Assembly (NCBI GenBank): GCA_002007465.1
Contig: LNAC01000738.1
Location: 281,628-345,627 of the forward strand
Reading direction: 5' to 3'
Length of the DNA stretch: 64,000 nucleotides
Source of the DNA: Ailurus styani
Taxonomy: Eukaryota > Chordata > Mammalia > Carnivora > Ailuridae
How positions within the stretch are numbered: the stretch's first letter is position 1; the number at the start of each line of letters is the position of its first letter. This document shows positions 46,806-57,999 of the stretch, piece by piece. A model generated the notes under the pieces. That model saw nothing but the letters and a program-made list of their open reading frames with translations. It ran no database searches and was not told the origin of the DNA. Both the position numbers and the translations under genes were made by a program.

Positions 46806-47509
46806 AGTTCATCTCACTTGCTGGTTTTCTCTTTTGATCCACTTCCCTACAGGGTGTTCTTGCCTGGATGAATCATTCTTTGTGTAGGGCAAGTAGGCAA
46901 GTGGCTATTTCACAGGCAGAACAATGTGTTCATAACCTGCCCTTGCTGTTACTTTCTTCTTCTAACATGGTACCCATCAATGCCTTCCCTGAGTCATCAA
47001 ACATGCTGGCCTGATTCACAGCAAACCAAAAGATTTTCATCTCTCTGTGATGTTTCATCCTCTTTTCACTATAGCCACAGAGAAAGAGAAGGCAATGTTG
47101 GCTGCTCTTACTCTTCCTTGCCAACTTCCCTCTCCCCTGCTGTCTTCAGAAATAGGGGCAATTAACACCCAGGGTGAGTTCAAGAAAGCCCACTAGTATT
47201 TTCATCCATTTGCAAAATTATCACAGAACCTTCCCATTCTTAGCAGAGTCATAGTTGTAGCTTTGAACAAGCACACTGCTATCCAGAGGTCTGAACTACA
47301 TATATAGATATATATAGATATATATTTGAATTTTCAGAGCAAATGTGAGTCTAATACCGTTGGTTGTTTATATATAAGAAGAACACATATCATGCATTGT
47401 GCATGACAACTTCAAGTTCATGTAAAATAATATAAAGCTTAACTAGCTATGGTTTATTTTTATATCTTCGTAAAAATTTTTTTTCTGAAAAGCAAATAAA
47501 CATGCTTTT
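46806..47509. other. no recognised feature; TATAGA patch
   Basis: A (TATATAGA)n patch lies at 47299-47325. Two opposed frames at 46926-47165 show no domain. Confidence 0.4.
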
Positions 47510-47700
47510 TTAAAAAAGATTTTTTGTTTTTTTACTTATTTGACAGAGATCACAAGTAGGCTGAGAGGCAGGCAGAGAGGAGGAAGCAGGCTCCCCGCTG
47601 AGCAGGGAGCCCTATGCATGTGTGGCTTGATCCCAGGATCCTGAGATCATGACCTTAGCCAAAGGCAAAGGCTTTAACCCACTGAGCTACCCAGGCAGCC
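47510..47700 (-). mobile_element. CAN SINE, antisense
   Basis: Minus-strand head 'ggctgcctgggtagctcag', 'tgggttaaagcctttgcc', mustelid-like body with an internal deletion after 'ctgcctgcctctcagcctac'. Flanks aacatgctttt (47499-47509) and aacatcctttt (47701-47711) are a 10/11 target duplication. Confidence 0.95.
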
Positions 47701-48279
47701 AACATCCTTTTGATACAGAAGAGTAAGTTTTAAGAAACCAATCCTCCCACAGAGAACAGTCATCAAGCCTGGCCAAAAAGGAAAAAAAAAAAATAATGGA
47801 AGGATGTGGAGGGATCTGAAGACTAATAAGTTGACATATTTTGAGAGAGAGTTGAAACTTGGACTGAGTTCCTTGTTTTGTTGCAGCTTTACCCTGAGGT
47901 CAGCCATAGTTGAAGTGATGGTTAAAACTATGATTAAAAAAAGAAAGAAAGAAAAAAGAAAAACACCCAAAATGAATCATTTGTTGCCCAGAGAAACCAG
48001 AGAAAGGAGCCCTAGAGTAAGCACAACCATGACAGTGATAAAGGAACTCAAGAATGGAGAGGGGCAGAGAAGAAAATCCCAGGCAGACCCTTGAATCAGG
48101 CTTGCATAGGGATGCCTGAAATCTGCTCAGACCTGAGGTTTAAATAACTGAACTCAGTACTGAGCCACTGTCTACCACAGGTGTGACAGTTAGCAATTTT
48201 CATCTACCTGAGTTAATAACATGGAAAAATAAAAATATCAATGTTTTGATGATATTAACAATCAGTAATTATTGCAATG
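47701..48279. other. no recognised feature
   Basis: Contains A-rich runs at 47777-47792 and 47937-47965. Opposed frames of 96-98 codons are A/T-run driven and have no domain. Confidence 0.4.
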
Positions 48280-50172
48280 TAACAATATATACAATCCAAT
48301 CTACAACACATTTATAATACCCAGTTTATAATCCAAAATTACTTGACACACCAAAAGCCAGGAAAATGTAACCCATTCTCAAAGGAAAAGACAACTGATA
48401 CAAGCTAATCCTGAGATGACCCAGGTGCTAGAACCATTAGACAAGGACTGTAATGCCACTATTTTAACTATGACAACGAGGTAAAATAAAATACACCTGT
48501 GTTGAATTAAAACATAGAAACAGCACATAAGTAGGAAATATGGAAAAAAAAGAACCAAATGGAAAGTTTAGAAGTGAAAATAGAAGATCTCAAAGGAAAA
48601 ATTCACTGGATTAGTATCAAAAGAGCATAGAAATGATAAAGAAATATTGATGATCTTGAAGATAGGTAAATAGGAAACATAACTGCTGAAGAAGAGAGAG
48701 AAAAAGACTGGTAAAAAAATAAAAAAAGATCAGGGACCTATGGGACAAGTTTCAAAAGGTATTCTATACAAGTATTTATCCCAGAAGAAGAGGAGAGACA
48801 CGATGGGACAGAATAAAATATTTGGACACATACTAAGAGCAAACTTTCCAATTTGGTGAAAGATATACATTTATAGATTCAAAAAGCTTGGCAAACTCTA
48901 AATTGGATTTATTCCAAGAACCCATGCCTGAACAAGTCACCCTCAAAGGAAAGCTAAGGGAACTTTTCATGACAAGGCAATGGTGTGAGATATAATAAAG
49001 GAAGACCTTCAGGCTGGAGAGAAATCATGCCAGAGGAAAATTTAGATCTTTAGGAATGAATGAAAAGCATCCAAATGGCAATAAATGATTTCATGAATTA
49101 TTACAAAAGCATGGGCAATTATAAAAAACTAGCTTATGTCATAATTTATTTAAAGTACATCTGACTTTAAAGAAAAAATTGAGTAGTTTATAATGTATTC
49201 AAAGATCTAGAGGGAAACAGTCAATAAAACATTAAAGTCAAATTCTATAAAATATTCAGAAGAGGGTAAGAAAAGGAAAAAACCCTAAAAATAACATGAT
49301 GGTATACCTAAATCCAAACATAAAAATAATTTCATTACATGTCTCTAGAATAAATTTTCCAGTTATAAGGAAGAGATTATCAAAATGAACACAAAAGCAA
49401 GATCCAATTGTATGCACAGAAAACGTGTAAGCAAACATGTAGAAAAATATATAATGCAAGCAGGAAGTATAAGAAAGCTGGCTTTATATATTAATATCAC
49501 ATAAAACAGGCTTCAAGACAGAGTATTTATTATGGGGGGTAAAGAGTACACATCATAACAATAAAAGAGTAAAGTAGGAAGGAAGATATATAATCATAAA
49601 TGTATAAATGCCTAAAATGCTTCGAAATATAGGAAACAACTGACTAAATAAAAAAAAATTAACAGTTGCACAATCACAATAGGAAATTTTAACTTTTAAC
49701 ACATCTTGGCAACTGCAGAGAAACTTAAAATGATAGAGGATAAAGAGAAACAGGTTTTATTAACTGGATGGATAAACACAAGGTGAGATATCCATACAAC
49801 GATATATTATCTGGCCATGAAAAATGTAGTAAGTGCTGACACATACTGTAACGTAGATGAATCTTGAAAACAATAAATGAAAGCAATCACTGACAAAAGA
49901 CAGTATTACAGGATTCCATTTATAAGAAATACCCAGATTAGCAAATCTAGAGACATAAAGTACATCAGTAATTGTTTAGGGTTGAGGGAAATCAAGAGAT
50001 ATGGAATCAGTGGCTAGACAATACTGAATCTGTTTTTGAGGTGATAAAAGAGGTTCTAAGACTAATGATAATGATTGTTTCACATCTCTATGAATACACA
50101 AAAGCCCATGAATTGTACAGTTTGGGTCAACTGTATGGCATAAATCATATGTCCATAAAGCTATTTAAACCA
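48280..50172 (+). mobile_element. old L1 LINE (L1M-type) with a large internal deletion
   Basis: ORF1-type landmarks 'aagccaggaaaatgtaaccc', 'atcctgagatgacccaggtg', 'aagaaccaaatggaaagttt', 'caatttggtgaaagatatac' and 'gaagaccttcaggctggaga' run to about 49100. After inter-ORF sequence the text jumps by about 49755 to the ORF2 3' end ('aactggatggataaacacaa', 'acgatatattatctggccat') and to an L1M 3' UTR ('catgaattgtacagtttggg'). Endonuclease and reverse transcriptase regions are missing. No usable frame. Confidence 0.88.
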
Positions 50173-50379
50173 AACAAAAATGATACAGAGGATGTGAACA
50201 TTATCAATCACCTTGACCTTATTGATATAAAAAAAAACTATACAATATTTACACAACGTTTTCTTCACACCACATGCAGATGCTTAACATCTGCTATGTG
50301 TTAGAAGCCAAGACAGATTTGGAGATTATCTGGATGACTAAGACACACTCACTGGTTACACGGAGCTGTGAATACATAG

Positions 50380-50550
50380 CAGTAGTTCTCAGGGAAGGAT
50401 TCTGGATGTTTGTGGGGACACTCCTGGTTGCTATAATGATTACAAGGTGCTTTCAGCATCTAGCAGGCAGAGGCTCAAGATGTTGGACATTCTACAGGTC
50501 ACAGGATACTTCACACATGAAGAAATGCCCCATCTCCCATATGATTTCCC
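50380..50550. mobile_element. hAT-type MITE relic
   Basis: 'cagtagttctcagggaagga', 'atgtttgtggggacactcct', 'ggttgctataatgattacaa' and 'cagcatctagcaggcagagg' follow an ancient hAT MITE I recognise by its 'ggacattt...ggttgtcac' body. The right terminus is not clear. Confidence 0.6.
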
Positions 50551-51182
50551 AATCTCTTACCATTCATGTGGTGAAAACATTTTTGACATTATCTGAGTAA
50601 ATGTCTATTAACCAAAACACTCAAAGAATTTTTAGTTTTAATTTATAGTGAATTCTCCAAGAATGCAATCATTATGAAGGTCTTTGCTTTGCTTTTGTTT
50701 TATTTTTGGAAGTTGCCAAGAGCTCTACATGGTTTTTCTAAACAATAAAAAGATAATAAATGGAAAAAAATTACACAGTAATTACTCTCTCAGGATTTGA
50801 GTCACCAACGAAACATACCTGCACTGGTTTGCATATGAAGCTGTCACTTTCACAATTATCCCACCTATTTGAGCCAGTGTCTATCTTAGTTGTCCTGACA
50901 TTTAATCATGCTTAATATTTACACATAGAAACAGATACCATTTTATCATAAATTTTAATTTTCCTTTCATTTCTCCATATATTATAGGTAAGGCATTGTG
51001 TTGATTTTTCAAATTATGAGTGCAGGTGAATTTCACTTCAGGACAGTGCAAGGGGCATGATAACCTAAGTTGCTAGATCTGATTAGAGATCCACTGACCT
51101 AGAGAGAAGGCAAGTACACCAATGACTCCAAAAGCATAAAACACTTGCTAAAATGGAGGAATATATAAGCAAGAGAAGGTAT
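50551..51182. other. no recognised feature
   Basis: AT-rich anonymous sequence. Confidence 0.4.
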
Positions 51183-51690
51183 ACTAGGTTCCTATTGCCA
51201 CTGTAACAAGTTATCACAAATTTAGTGGTTTAAAACATCAGAAAGGTATTCTCTTGTACTTCTGGAGCCCAGAAGTCCAAAATGGGTTTCACCAGGTTGA
51301 CACCACAGTGTTGGCAAGGCCAACACTATAGACTCTAGGGGAGAATTAATTTCTCTATAGACTCTAGGGGAGAATTAATTTCCTTGCTTTTTCCGGTTTC
51401 TAGTGGCTACGTCTATTCCTTGGCTTGTGACCTCTTCCTCCAACTTTGAAGCACATGACTCCAATCTCCGCTTCTGCCACAAATGTCATCTAAAGTCTAA
51501 TTTCATTTTGCCTGCCTTTTACAAGGACATATATGATTACACTGGAAGGTCACTTGGACAATCTAGAATAATCTCTTTTTATGATCCTTAACTTGGTCAT
51601 ACCAGCAAAGTCATACCTGTCATATAAAGTAAAATTCAGAGGTCCTAGGGATTAGGACCTAGACATCCTTAGGAGGCATTATCCAGCCAC
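51183..51690 (-). mobile_element. MLT1-like LTR, antisense, with internal 29-bp duplication
   Basis: Antisense MaLR order: 'aggttcctattgccactgta', 'caaatttagtggtttaaaac', 'acttctggagcccagaagtc', 'gtggctacgtctattccttg', 'gggattaggacctagacatc'. At about 508 bp it is longer than usual, partly through the tandem duplication at 51326-51383. Confidence 0.88.
51326..51383. repeat. 29-bp tandem duplication in LTR
   Basis: Copies 51326-51354 and 51355-51383 begin 'ctatagactctaggggagaa' and differ only at the last base. A post-insertion slippage or repair event. Confidence 0.97.
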
Positions 51691-52953
51691 CCACAGAGGG
51701 GTATTTAAGAAGATCTACCCAAGTCAGGGAGGGTAGTTAAGAAAAGCCTCACAGATTTTCAGTCTAAGGGTTAGTAGACGTTTGGCTGGTTCAAAGTTAA
51801 CAACAACAAAGTAGGAAGGGAGTAGACAGAGTTTGGAATAGAAGGGTTTTTCCAAAGTGAAGAAAGTTAAGGGAAACATATAAGGCATGAGAAAGAACAT
51901 AAGGTTTGAAGGGGAGGGCAGGGAAATCATTACTGTAACTTAGACAAAATGGACAGGGGAACGGGTCACATACAACTCTAGGAGATACGCGACAAAATTT
52001 TGTAGATTTTTTTTCTCCTCTAAATAACGGTGAATTACTGAGGAATTCTAAGCAAGGCAGTAATACAATCATATCAGAAACAGCACTTGGATGGAGGTCA
52101 CTTAGGCAGGAGACTGATAAGCAAACTGGACAATGATATAGGCTAGAGATAATGAGGACTCAAATAATATCCTCTAAGAGCATCTTTTTTTTTCCTATTT
52201 CTATTTGCAAATAATCATCTTATTTACGGCCCCGTGTCTTTTAATGACAGCCCATAAACTGTGGAGTTTTCTTTTTTAAACTCATTATCTCAGAATTTTA
52301 ATATGCTGAGGGTCACACACCAGGTCACACAATCTCTGAAGACAGTCAAAGAGCAGTAACAGGCAATTCTCAGAAACCTCTGGGAAAGTAAAAATAAATC
52401 TCAGTCTCAGAAAGATCCACATTGCTGAACCTTTGCCCTACTTGTTGGGAAATCACCTCTGAGAAACTTTCATTTCAGTCCTCAAAGCCCAGTGAGGGGG
52501 GCACTTTTTATATCACTGTATTTTTAAATGTTGCGCTATTTGGCCACTCAGAAAATAAGAAAATCTATAGACAACATTCCCATTAATAGGATCCAAGAAT
52601 TAAAATATGTCTGCATTTGAAAAATTTTCCAGAGGCTTCTTTTCCTATTCCTTCTGTGAGAAAATTAAGGTTAGAAGTCAGAAAACTTGGTTTTGGCAGA
52701 CAGATTTTTCATTCACCCTACGTGACGGTGAAAAGCACACTTCTGAGTCTAAACTACAATTAAGTTTCAATTAATTAATCCTTTCTTCATCCATGAAGTT
52801 AGAATAGTAGAAGTGTTTTATATTCTCTTCAACTGATCTAAAATTTTACCATGGGACAGTAGTAGATCATAATTAACATTCTCAAATATTTCCCGCTATC
52901 ATTGGAATGTAATTTAATATAAACAAACAACATAGGCTTCCTCACAAAACTTC
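51691..52953. other. no recognised feature
   Basis: Unique-looking sequence with a T10 run near 52187. A segment at 52720-52800 has several TTAATTAA/AATTAAG motifs. No exon seen. Confidence 0.4.
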
Positions 52954-53010
52954 TTTCTTCCTTCTCTTCTTCCTTTTCTTCCTTTCCTTCCTTCACTTTT
53001 CTTTCCCTCT
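52954..53010. repeat. pyrimidine-rich (TTCC/TTCTT)n tract
   Basis: Almost pure C/T for about 57 bp. Confidence 0.85.
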
Positions 53011-54129
53011 AATTTATTTTTAATCTAATAAAATTAAATATCGGGCTTAACCTTCAGTAACTATCAAAAAAGGGGGGCGCTGCTTAAAATGTTCAGCTGT
53101 CTTAACAGTTTCTGGACTCCATTAGCCCTGTGAGAATAGATCATAGAGCTAAAGAATAGACTCCAGAGGGATCTCCCCGCTGCCCACAATCAAGTCCCTC
53201 ATGGGACAATCCAGAAAATGTTGCAGTGGGCGACTATATTACTGAATGCAGAAGTATCCATCTGTGACTTACAATCATATCTTCTTTTACCTTCTTGGAG
53301 ATTCTGATAAGCAGGCTGTCCCTTAATCTTTTCTGGAACAAGGGAAACGAGATAGATCATAGAGGTAACATCAAAAGAGCAAGCAAGTGAGAGAAGAATA
53401 ACAGAGGACTTAGATATTATGTGTCCTCCTCTCTAATTGCAAATAGACAGCCTTTTACTGAAAAGAGTAAGAGATTTTTGTATAGGCTGCTTGTATAACA
53501 ACTGAAGTCTTTAAATTGGACCTGTTTTCCCTGAGAAGGGAAAATGGAGGTTGGGAGACTCTCAAGCCCCATGTAAGGGATTTTCTTGAGGGTACACCTT
53601 AATAGGAATTTTACTTCAAAGGAGACTGCTTCAGGTAAGGTAGATATTAAATAGCTACTTTTCACCAGTTGTTTCCATGTAAAATGCAAGGATGCAAAAA
53701 TGTTTCTAAGATTTCAGTTTCAGATGCTCTAATTTTCATTACTAAAAGTATGGATGATTAGATGTTTATAAAATCCACTTAGTTCATTACAATTAAAAAT
53801 TTTAGATTAAAAAAACATTACATCCAGTTCAGCTCATGGTTGGGAGGATGAGAAAGTATGATTATTCTCTAGAAGCCAAAAATGGTGAGATACCATGAAT
53901 TCAGAGGTGAGACAAATATGGAGCCAGTGTTTGGGCTGGGGAATGTGTCCATCCCAACAGACCAGAACTTAGGTCTTAATATACCATCCATTATATTATT
54001 TATCTAGAAATAAAACCTGGGATGTACTAGGGTGTAAGATCAGTACTGAGATCCCAAATAAATCTAGTCCTTATCAAGTAAGACAACCTTAAAAGGCAAA
54101 ATAAGGAGGTTAGGGGATGGGGAAACCCA
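53011..54129. other. no recognised feature
   Basis: Anonymous; the 90-codon frame at 53417-53689 (minus) has no domain. The last part may already belong to the following LTR. Confidence 0.4.
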
Positions 54130-54640
54130 CAGAGGGAGACAGTGGGGATACAAACTATTTAATAAAAGATTAAACTTGTCCTAAGAGAGATATTTCCCTT
54201 GTCTTTCGTTCCTAGGAAATAACCTCTAGGCCCTTGCAATGCCATGCCTGATAAAAATGTCTTTGTTTACCTGATGGTCTTGAGCCATACCAGACAGTCC
54301 ATGTTAACAGTATGATTTATGGTGACAGCCTTGGCCCATGCAGAATCAGCTTAACTCTTAGAGAAGCTAGAGACTAAGGTCAAACACAAAAATAGCCAGT
54401 CATGTCTCTATGACTGAACCTTAATAAAAACTCTGGACCTCAAGGCTCCAGGGTATTTCTCTAGTTGGCAATACATACATAGTGGTTGAAAGTGTTATCT
54501 GCATGATCCCACCAGGAGAACACAACTGGAAGCTCATGTTTGAGCTTCCTACTAAATTGCTACATACGTGATATAATGGAACGTGATATAATGGAACTCC
54601 CAAATTTGACATGTCTATGTTTGTCCTTGCTCTGGTAGAA
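54130..54640 (+). mobile_element. ancient LTR (ERVL-like), 15-bp duplication inside
   Basis: Blocks 'cctaggaaataacctctagg' then 'cccttgcaatgccatgcctg', 'aagctagagactaaggtcaa', 'aataaaaactctggacctca' and 'accaggagaacacaactgga' follow an LTR I recognise but do not name with certainty. A perfect 15-bp tandem repeat lies at 54566-54595. The 3' end is approximate. Confidence 0.6.
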
Positions 54641-55507
54641 CCAAGAAAAATAAATTCATGTTCTGAGAACTAAGTAATACCTAATATTCTAACCAATACC
54701 TACATAAATTTGGATTTGAGGCCAGAATTTACAATAACTGCTAGGATGAAAAATCCACAAACCCTAAATTTAGTTTAAATCTGACCTTTAAATGACTGCC
54801 CTGAGATGCCTAGCATACACCAAATAAAAAACCTCTTTGGAAGAACACACCAAAGACCTGTCTCAAAGACTTTTCAAAGGTAAGAGTAAAAGGTATACAA
54901 ACTTGCAATAAAATAAGTCACTAAAATTAACTGGAAAGAAGCTATCATGAATTGGTACAGAAAATATAACTAATATGGATTCAGACTCCAGAAGACTGTA
55001 GATGTTAAAAAGTAAAATATTTAATAAAAAACAAGTACATTTATTGAGTCAAAGACATCTTCATTTTAACCCCAAGAGACTCTGAGCAGATGACCCAGCT
55101 AATCTGTACCCAGACACCTGACCCACAGAAACTGAAAGTGGTTTGAAGTGACTCAGTCTGTGTTAATACTGTTAACTGAGCAAGAGATATATATCAATTA
55201 ATTTTGGAATTTATTGTTGAAATGGGCGTGCAGATTTTCTACATTATTCATGAAAACAATTTTTACAAAATATTTAACTTCCAAACTATTAAAAGGGAAA
55301 TATGGAAGTTGAAGGGGAAAAGCCCAGTTAACCCCAAAGAATATGCATATTAAAATATATATAATAATTAGAATCAAAATGAAATAGAATAACAAAACCA
55401 AATATATCAGTAATCAGAATAAGTAAGCACTGCAAGCATTCTGGTTAAAAAACAAAGACTGAAAAAAGCAAAATTCAAGTTTTCTTGTTTACAAATTCAC
55501 ATTTAGA
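54641..55507. other. no recognised feature
   Basis: AT-rich anonymous sequence. Confidence 0.4.
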
Positions 55508-55521
55508 CATAAAGACCTAGA

Positions 55522-55743
55522 GGGGCACCCCGGTGGCTCAGTCCATTAAGTGTCCAACTCTTTATTTCAGCTCAGGTCATGATCTCAGGGTCATGATATC
55601 AAGCCCCGTGGTAGGCTCTGCACTGAGTGTGGAACCAGCCTAAGATTCTATCTCTTCCTCCACCCAACCCCTCCACCTGCCATGGGCACATACACACACT
55701 CTCTCTAAAACACACACACACACACACACACACAAAACAAAAC
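55522..55743 (+). mobile_element. CAN SINE with (CA)n-modified tail
   Basis: Head 'ggggcaccccggtggctcag', core 'agctcaggtcatgatctcag', body of the 'ctctgcactgagtgtggaac' type shared with 12736. A (CA)12 tract at 55711-55734 sits just before the tail. Flanks cataaagacctaga (55508-55521) and cataaagacctgga (55744-55757) match at 13 of 14. Confidence 0.95.
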
Positions 55744-55854
55744 CATAAAGACCTGGAAAACTTGAATATTAAAGTGTACCTTATAAAAACCAACCAAAAG
55801 AAAACTGCTATAAATATATTAATATTTAAAAATTCATTAAGCTGAAATTATTTT

Positions 55855-56115
55855 TTTACTTGTTCTTTCCTGTGTTTTTAATTTTAGCTATTCTGACAGG
55901 TATGAGGTGATACCTCACTGCAGTTTTGATTTGCATTTCCCTGATGATTAGTGATGCTGAGCATCTTTCATGTGTCTATTGGCCATCTGTGTGTCTTCTT
56001 TGGAAAAAATGTCTAATTATGTACTCTGCCCATTTTTAAAATTTTATTATTTGCTTTTTTGGTGCTGAGTTGTATAAGTTCTTTATATTTTAAGCTCAGA
56101 TTATAAGAAAATCTA
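55855..56115 (-). mobile_element. L1 ORF2 3' fragment, antisense
   Basis: 'ctattctgacaggtatgagg' followed by 'tgatacctcactgcag', 'gatttgcatttccctgatga', 'tgtgtctattggccatctgt' and 'tgtataagttctttatattt' are the antisense of the same ORF2 region present at 16575-16770. Both ends are truncated. Confidence 0.92.
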
Positions 56116-56180
56116 AAAATATTATAACATATTGATAAAAGTTTAATTTACAAGGAAGATTTTAAAAATCTAACCTTGCA

Positions 56181-56373
56181 GGGCGCCTGGGTGGCTCAGT
56201 GGGTTAAAGCCTCTGCTTTCGGCTCAGGTCATGATCTCAGGGTCCTGGGAGTGAGGCCCGCATCAGGCTCCCTGCTCAGCGGGGAGCCTGCTTCCCCCCC
56301 CCCCTCTCTGCCTGCCTCTCTGCCTCCTTGTGATCTCTCTCCCTCTGTGAAATAAATAAATAAAATCTTAAAA

Positions 56374-56420
<47 letters not shown>

Positions 56421-56423
56421 AAT
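56181..56423 (+). mobile_element. CAN SINE, young copy with expanded (AAAT)n tail
   Basis: Near-consensus head 'gggcgcctgggtggctcag', 'tgggttaaagcctctgc', a C10 run at 56295-56304, 'ctgcctgcctctctgcctcc', then a (AAAT) array of about 13 units (56370-56423). Exact 17-bp duplication aaaaatctaaccttgca at 56164-56180 and 56424-56440. Confidence 0.98.
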
Positions 56424-56510
56424 AAAAATCTAACCTTGCATACCTAATAAATAGCTTCAAAATGTACAGGGCAAAATGGCAAAATCACAAGGAAAAAATG
56501 ACAAAAATAC

Positions 56511-56860
56511 TGCTATAAACTGAATGTTTGTGTCCTCCTCACAATTTATACATTGAAACTTAATACCCACTGTGATGGTATTTGGAAGTCAAGCTTTGGG
56601 GAAGTGATCAGATTATGAGGACAAAGCCTTCCTGAATGGGACTAATACTCCTATAAAAAGATAGCCCAGGGAGTTCCCTCTCTACCTTTTTACCATGTTG
56701 ACACAGCAAGAAGCCTACTGTTGATGAATTAGGAAGTGGGTTCTCATCATTGAATCTGTCATTGAATCTTGATCTTGGATTCCTCAACCTCCAAAACTGT
56801 GGGAAATAAATTTCTTTTGTTTATAAACAACTCCATCTACTGTAAAATGGACTTGGACAA
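56511..56860 (+). mobile_element. MaLR LTR (MLT1/MST-like)
   Basis: 'tgctataaactgaatgtttg', 'gtgatggtatttggaagtc', 'gggactaatactcctataaa', 'ccatgttgacacagcaagaa', 'cctccaaaactgtgggaaat' then 'aaatttcttttgtttat'. Near full-length solo LTR of about 350 bp. Confidence 0.88.
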
Positions 56861-57212
56861 GTACTATCATAATTGAAAATTTTAATGTACTTCTCTTTGC
56901 AATTGATATACTAAACAAACAAACAAAAATCAGTAAGGATAAGGAAATTTGAACAGCTTGATTAAGTTATTACAGATAGATTTCCTGGCTTTTATAAGTG
57001 GGGAATATACATTCATTTCAAACACAAAATAAACTTTTGCAGTAATTGACTTTCCATAAGGTTAAGTTTCAACAGAACTGGCCCTAATGGTATTAAGTTG
57101 TAAACTAATGACAGAACGATAACTTTAAAAAGGAATATGACAGTGACTGCTATGTTATTCAGCCATTTTTTTAGCACGTATCAGATGCTTTTGATAACTA
57201 AACTTTCATCTT
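56861..57212. other. no recognised feature
   Basis: Anonymous AT-rich sequence. Confidence 0.4.
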
Positions 57213-57222
57213 GTTTGTCCTT

Positions 57223-57408
57223 TTGTTTTTTTTAAGATTTTCTTTATTTATTTGTCAGAAAGAGAGAGAGAGAGCACACAAGCAGGGGAGCAGCAGACAG
57301 AGAGGGAAGCAGACTCCCTGCTGAGTAGGGAGCCCGAGGACTCAGGACAGGACCCTGGGATCCTGACCAGAGCCAAACTCTTAACTGACTGAGCCACCCA
57401 GACACCCC
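57223..57408 (-). mobile_element. CAN SINE, antisense
   Basis: Minus-strand head 'ggggtgtctgggtggctcag', 'tcagttaagagtttggctc', body 'ctgctgctcccctgcttgtg'. The 10-mer gtttgtcctt at 57213-57222 and 57411-57420 is the core of the target duplication. A degraded core suggests middle age. Confidence 0.94.
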
Positions 57409-57420
57409 TGGTTTGTCCTT

Positions 57421-57956
57421 CTGAACTAGAGTGAAAACTTTATGTAACTAGTCTTAAATTTTATGAATGCATCATTTAGAAACTGATTCTGCCTGTATTC
57501 TTTTTGTGAAAGCTATCAGACATACAAAAGAACGTATATAATTTATATATAATTGTGAAAAATTATAAAATGTTTATGTACTCTCCATCCAGAAAAGAGA
57601 TATATTAAAAATATATTTTATAGTCTTTATGTACGCCTCTCCTACCCACCCAAGGAGCCATATGTTACACTTTATGGACACACCACATATATACACCGCC
57701 CACATTAAAGACACATATATTACCCCGTATGTAGTTCTGTTTCCTCCAGAACTTTTTATAAATAAAATCATTTTGTAATTTTTTTCTGTGATTTACTCTT
57801 TGCTCAACATTTTGTTTATATAGTTCATCTGTGTCAATACATATCTCCATTTTTCTTAATATTTCTTTGTATGACTATGACAAAAATATTGATCTATTTT
57901 ACTTTGATAGTAAATTGGGATGTTTCTAATATTCTTATTATTTTGAACACTGCATC
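57421..57956. other. no recognised feature
   Basis: AT-rich sequence with TATA patches. The 57574-57850 antisense frames have no domain. 57590-57800 has the texture of an L1 3' UTR but I cannot confirm it. Confidence 0.35.
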
Positions 57957-57957
57957 C

Positions 57958-57999
<42 letters not shown>
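57957..57999. repeat. (TCTA)n microsatellite
   Basis: About ten perfect ATCT units. A frame crossing it encodes a YLSI repeat that has no biological meaning. Confidence 0.95.

Noticed and set aside
55599..55793. Cysteine/valine-rich small frame
   Set aside because: Produced by the CA microsatellite in a SINE tail.
57957..57999. Regularly spaced repeat, CRISPR-like at a glance
   Set aside because: Simple TCTA microsatellite without spacers in a mammalian genome.
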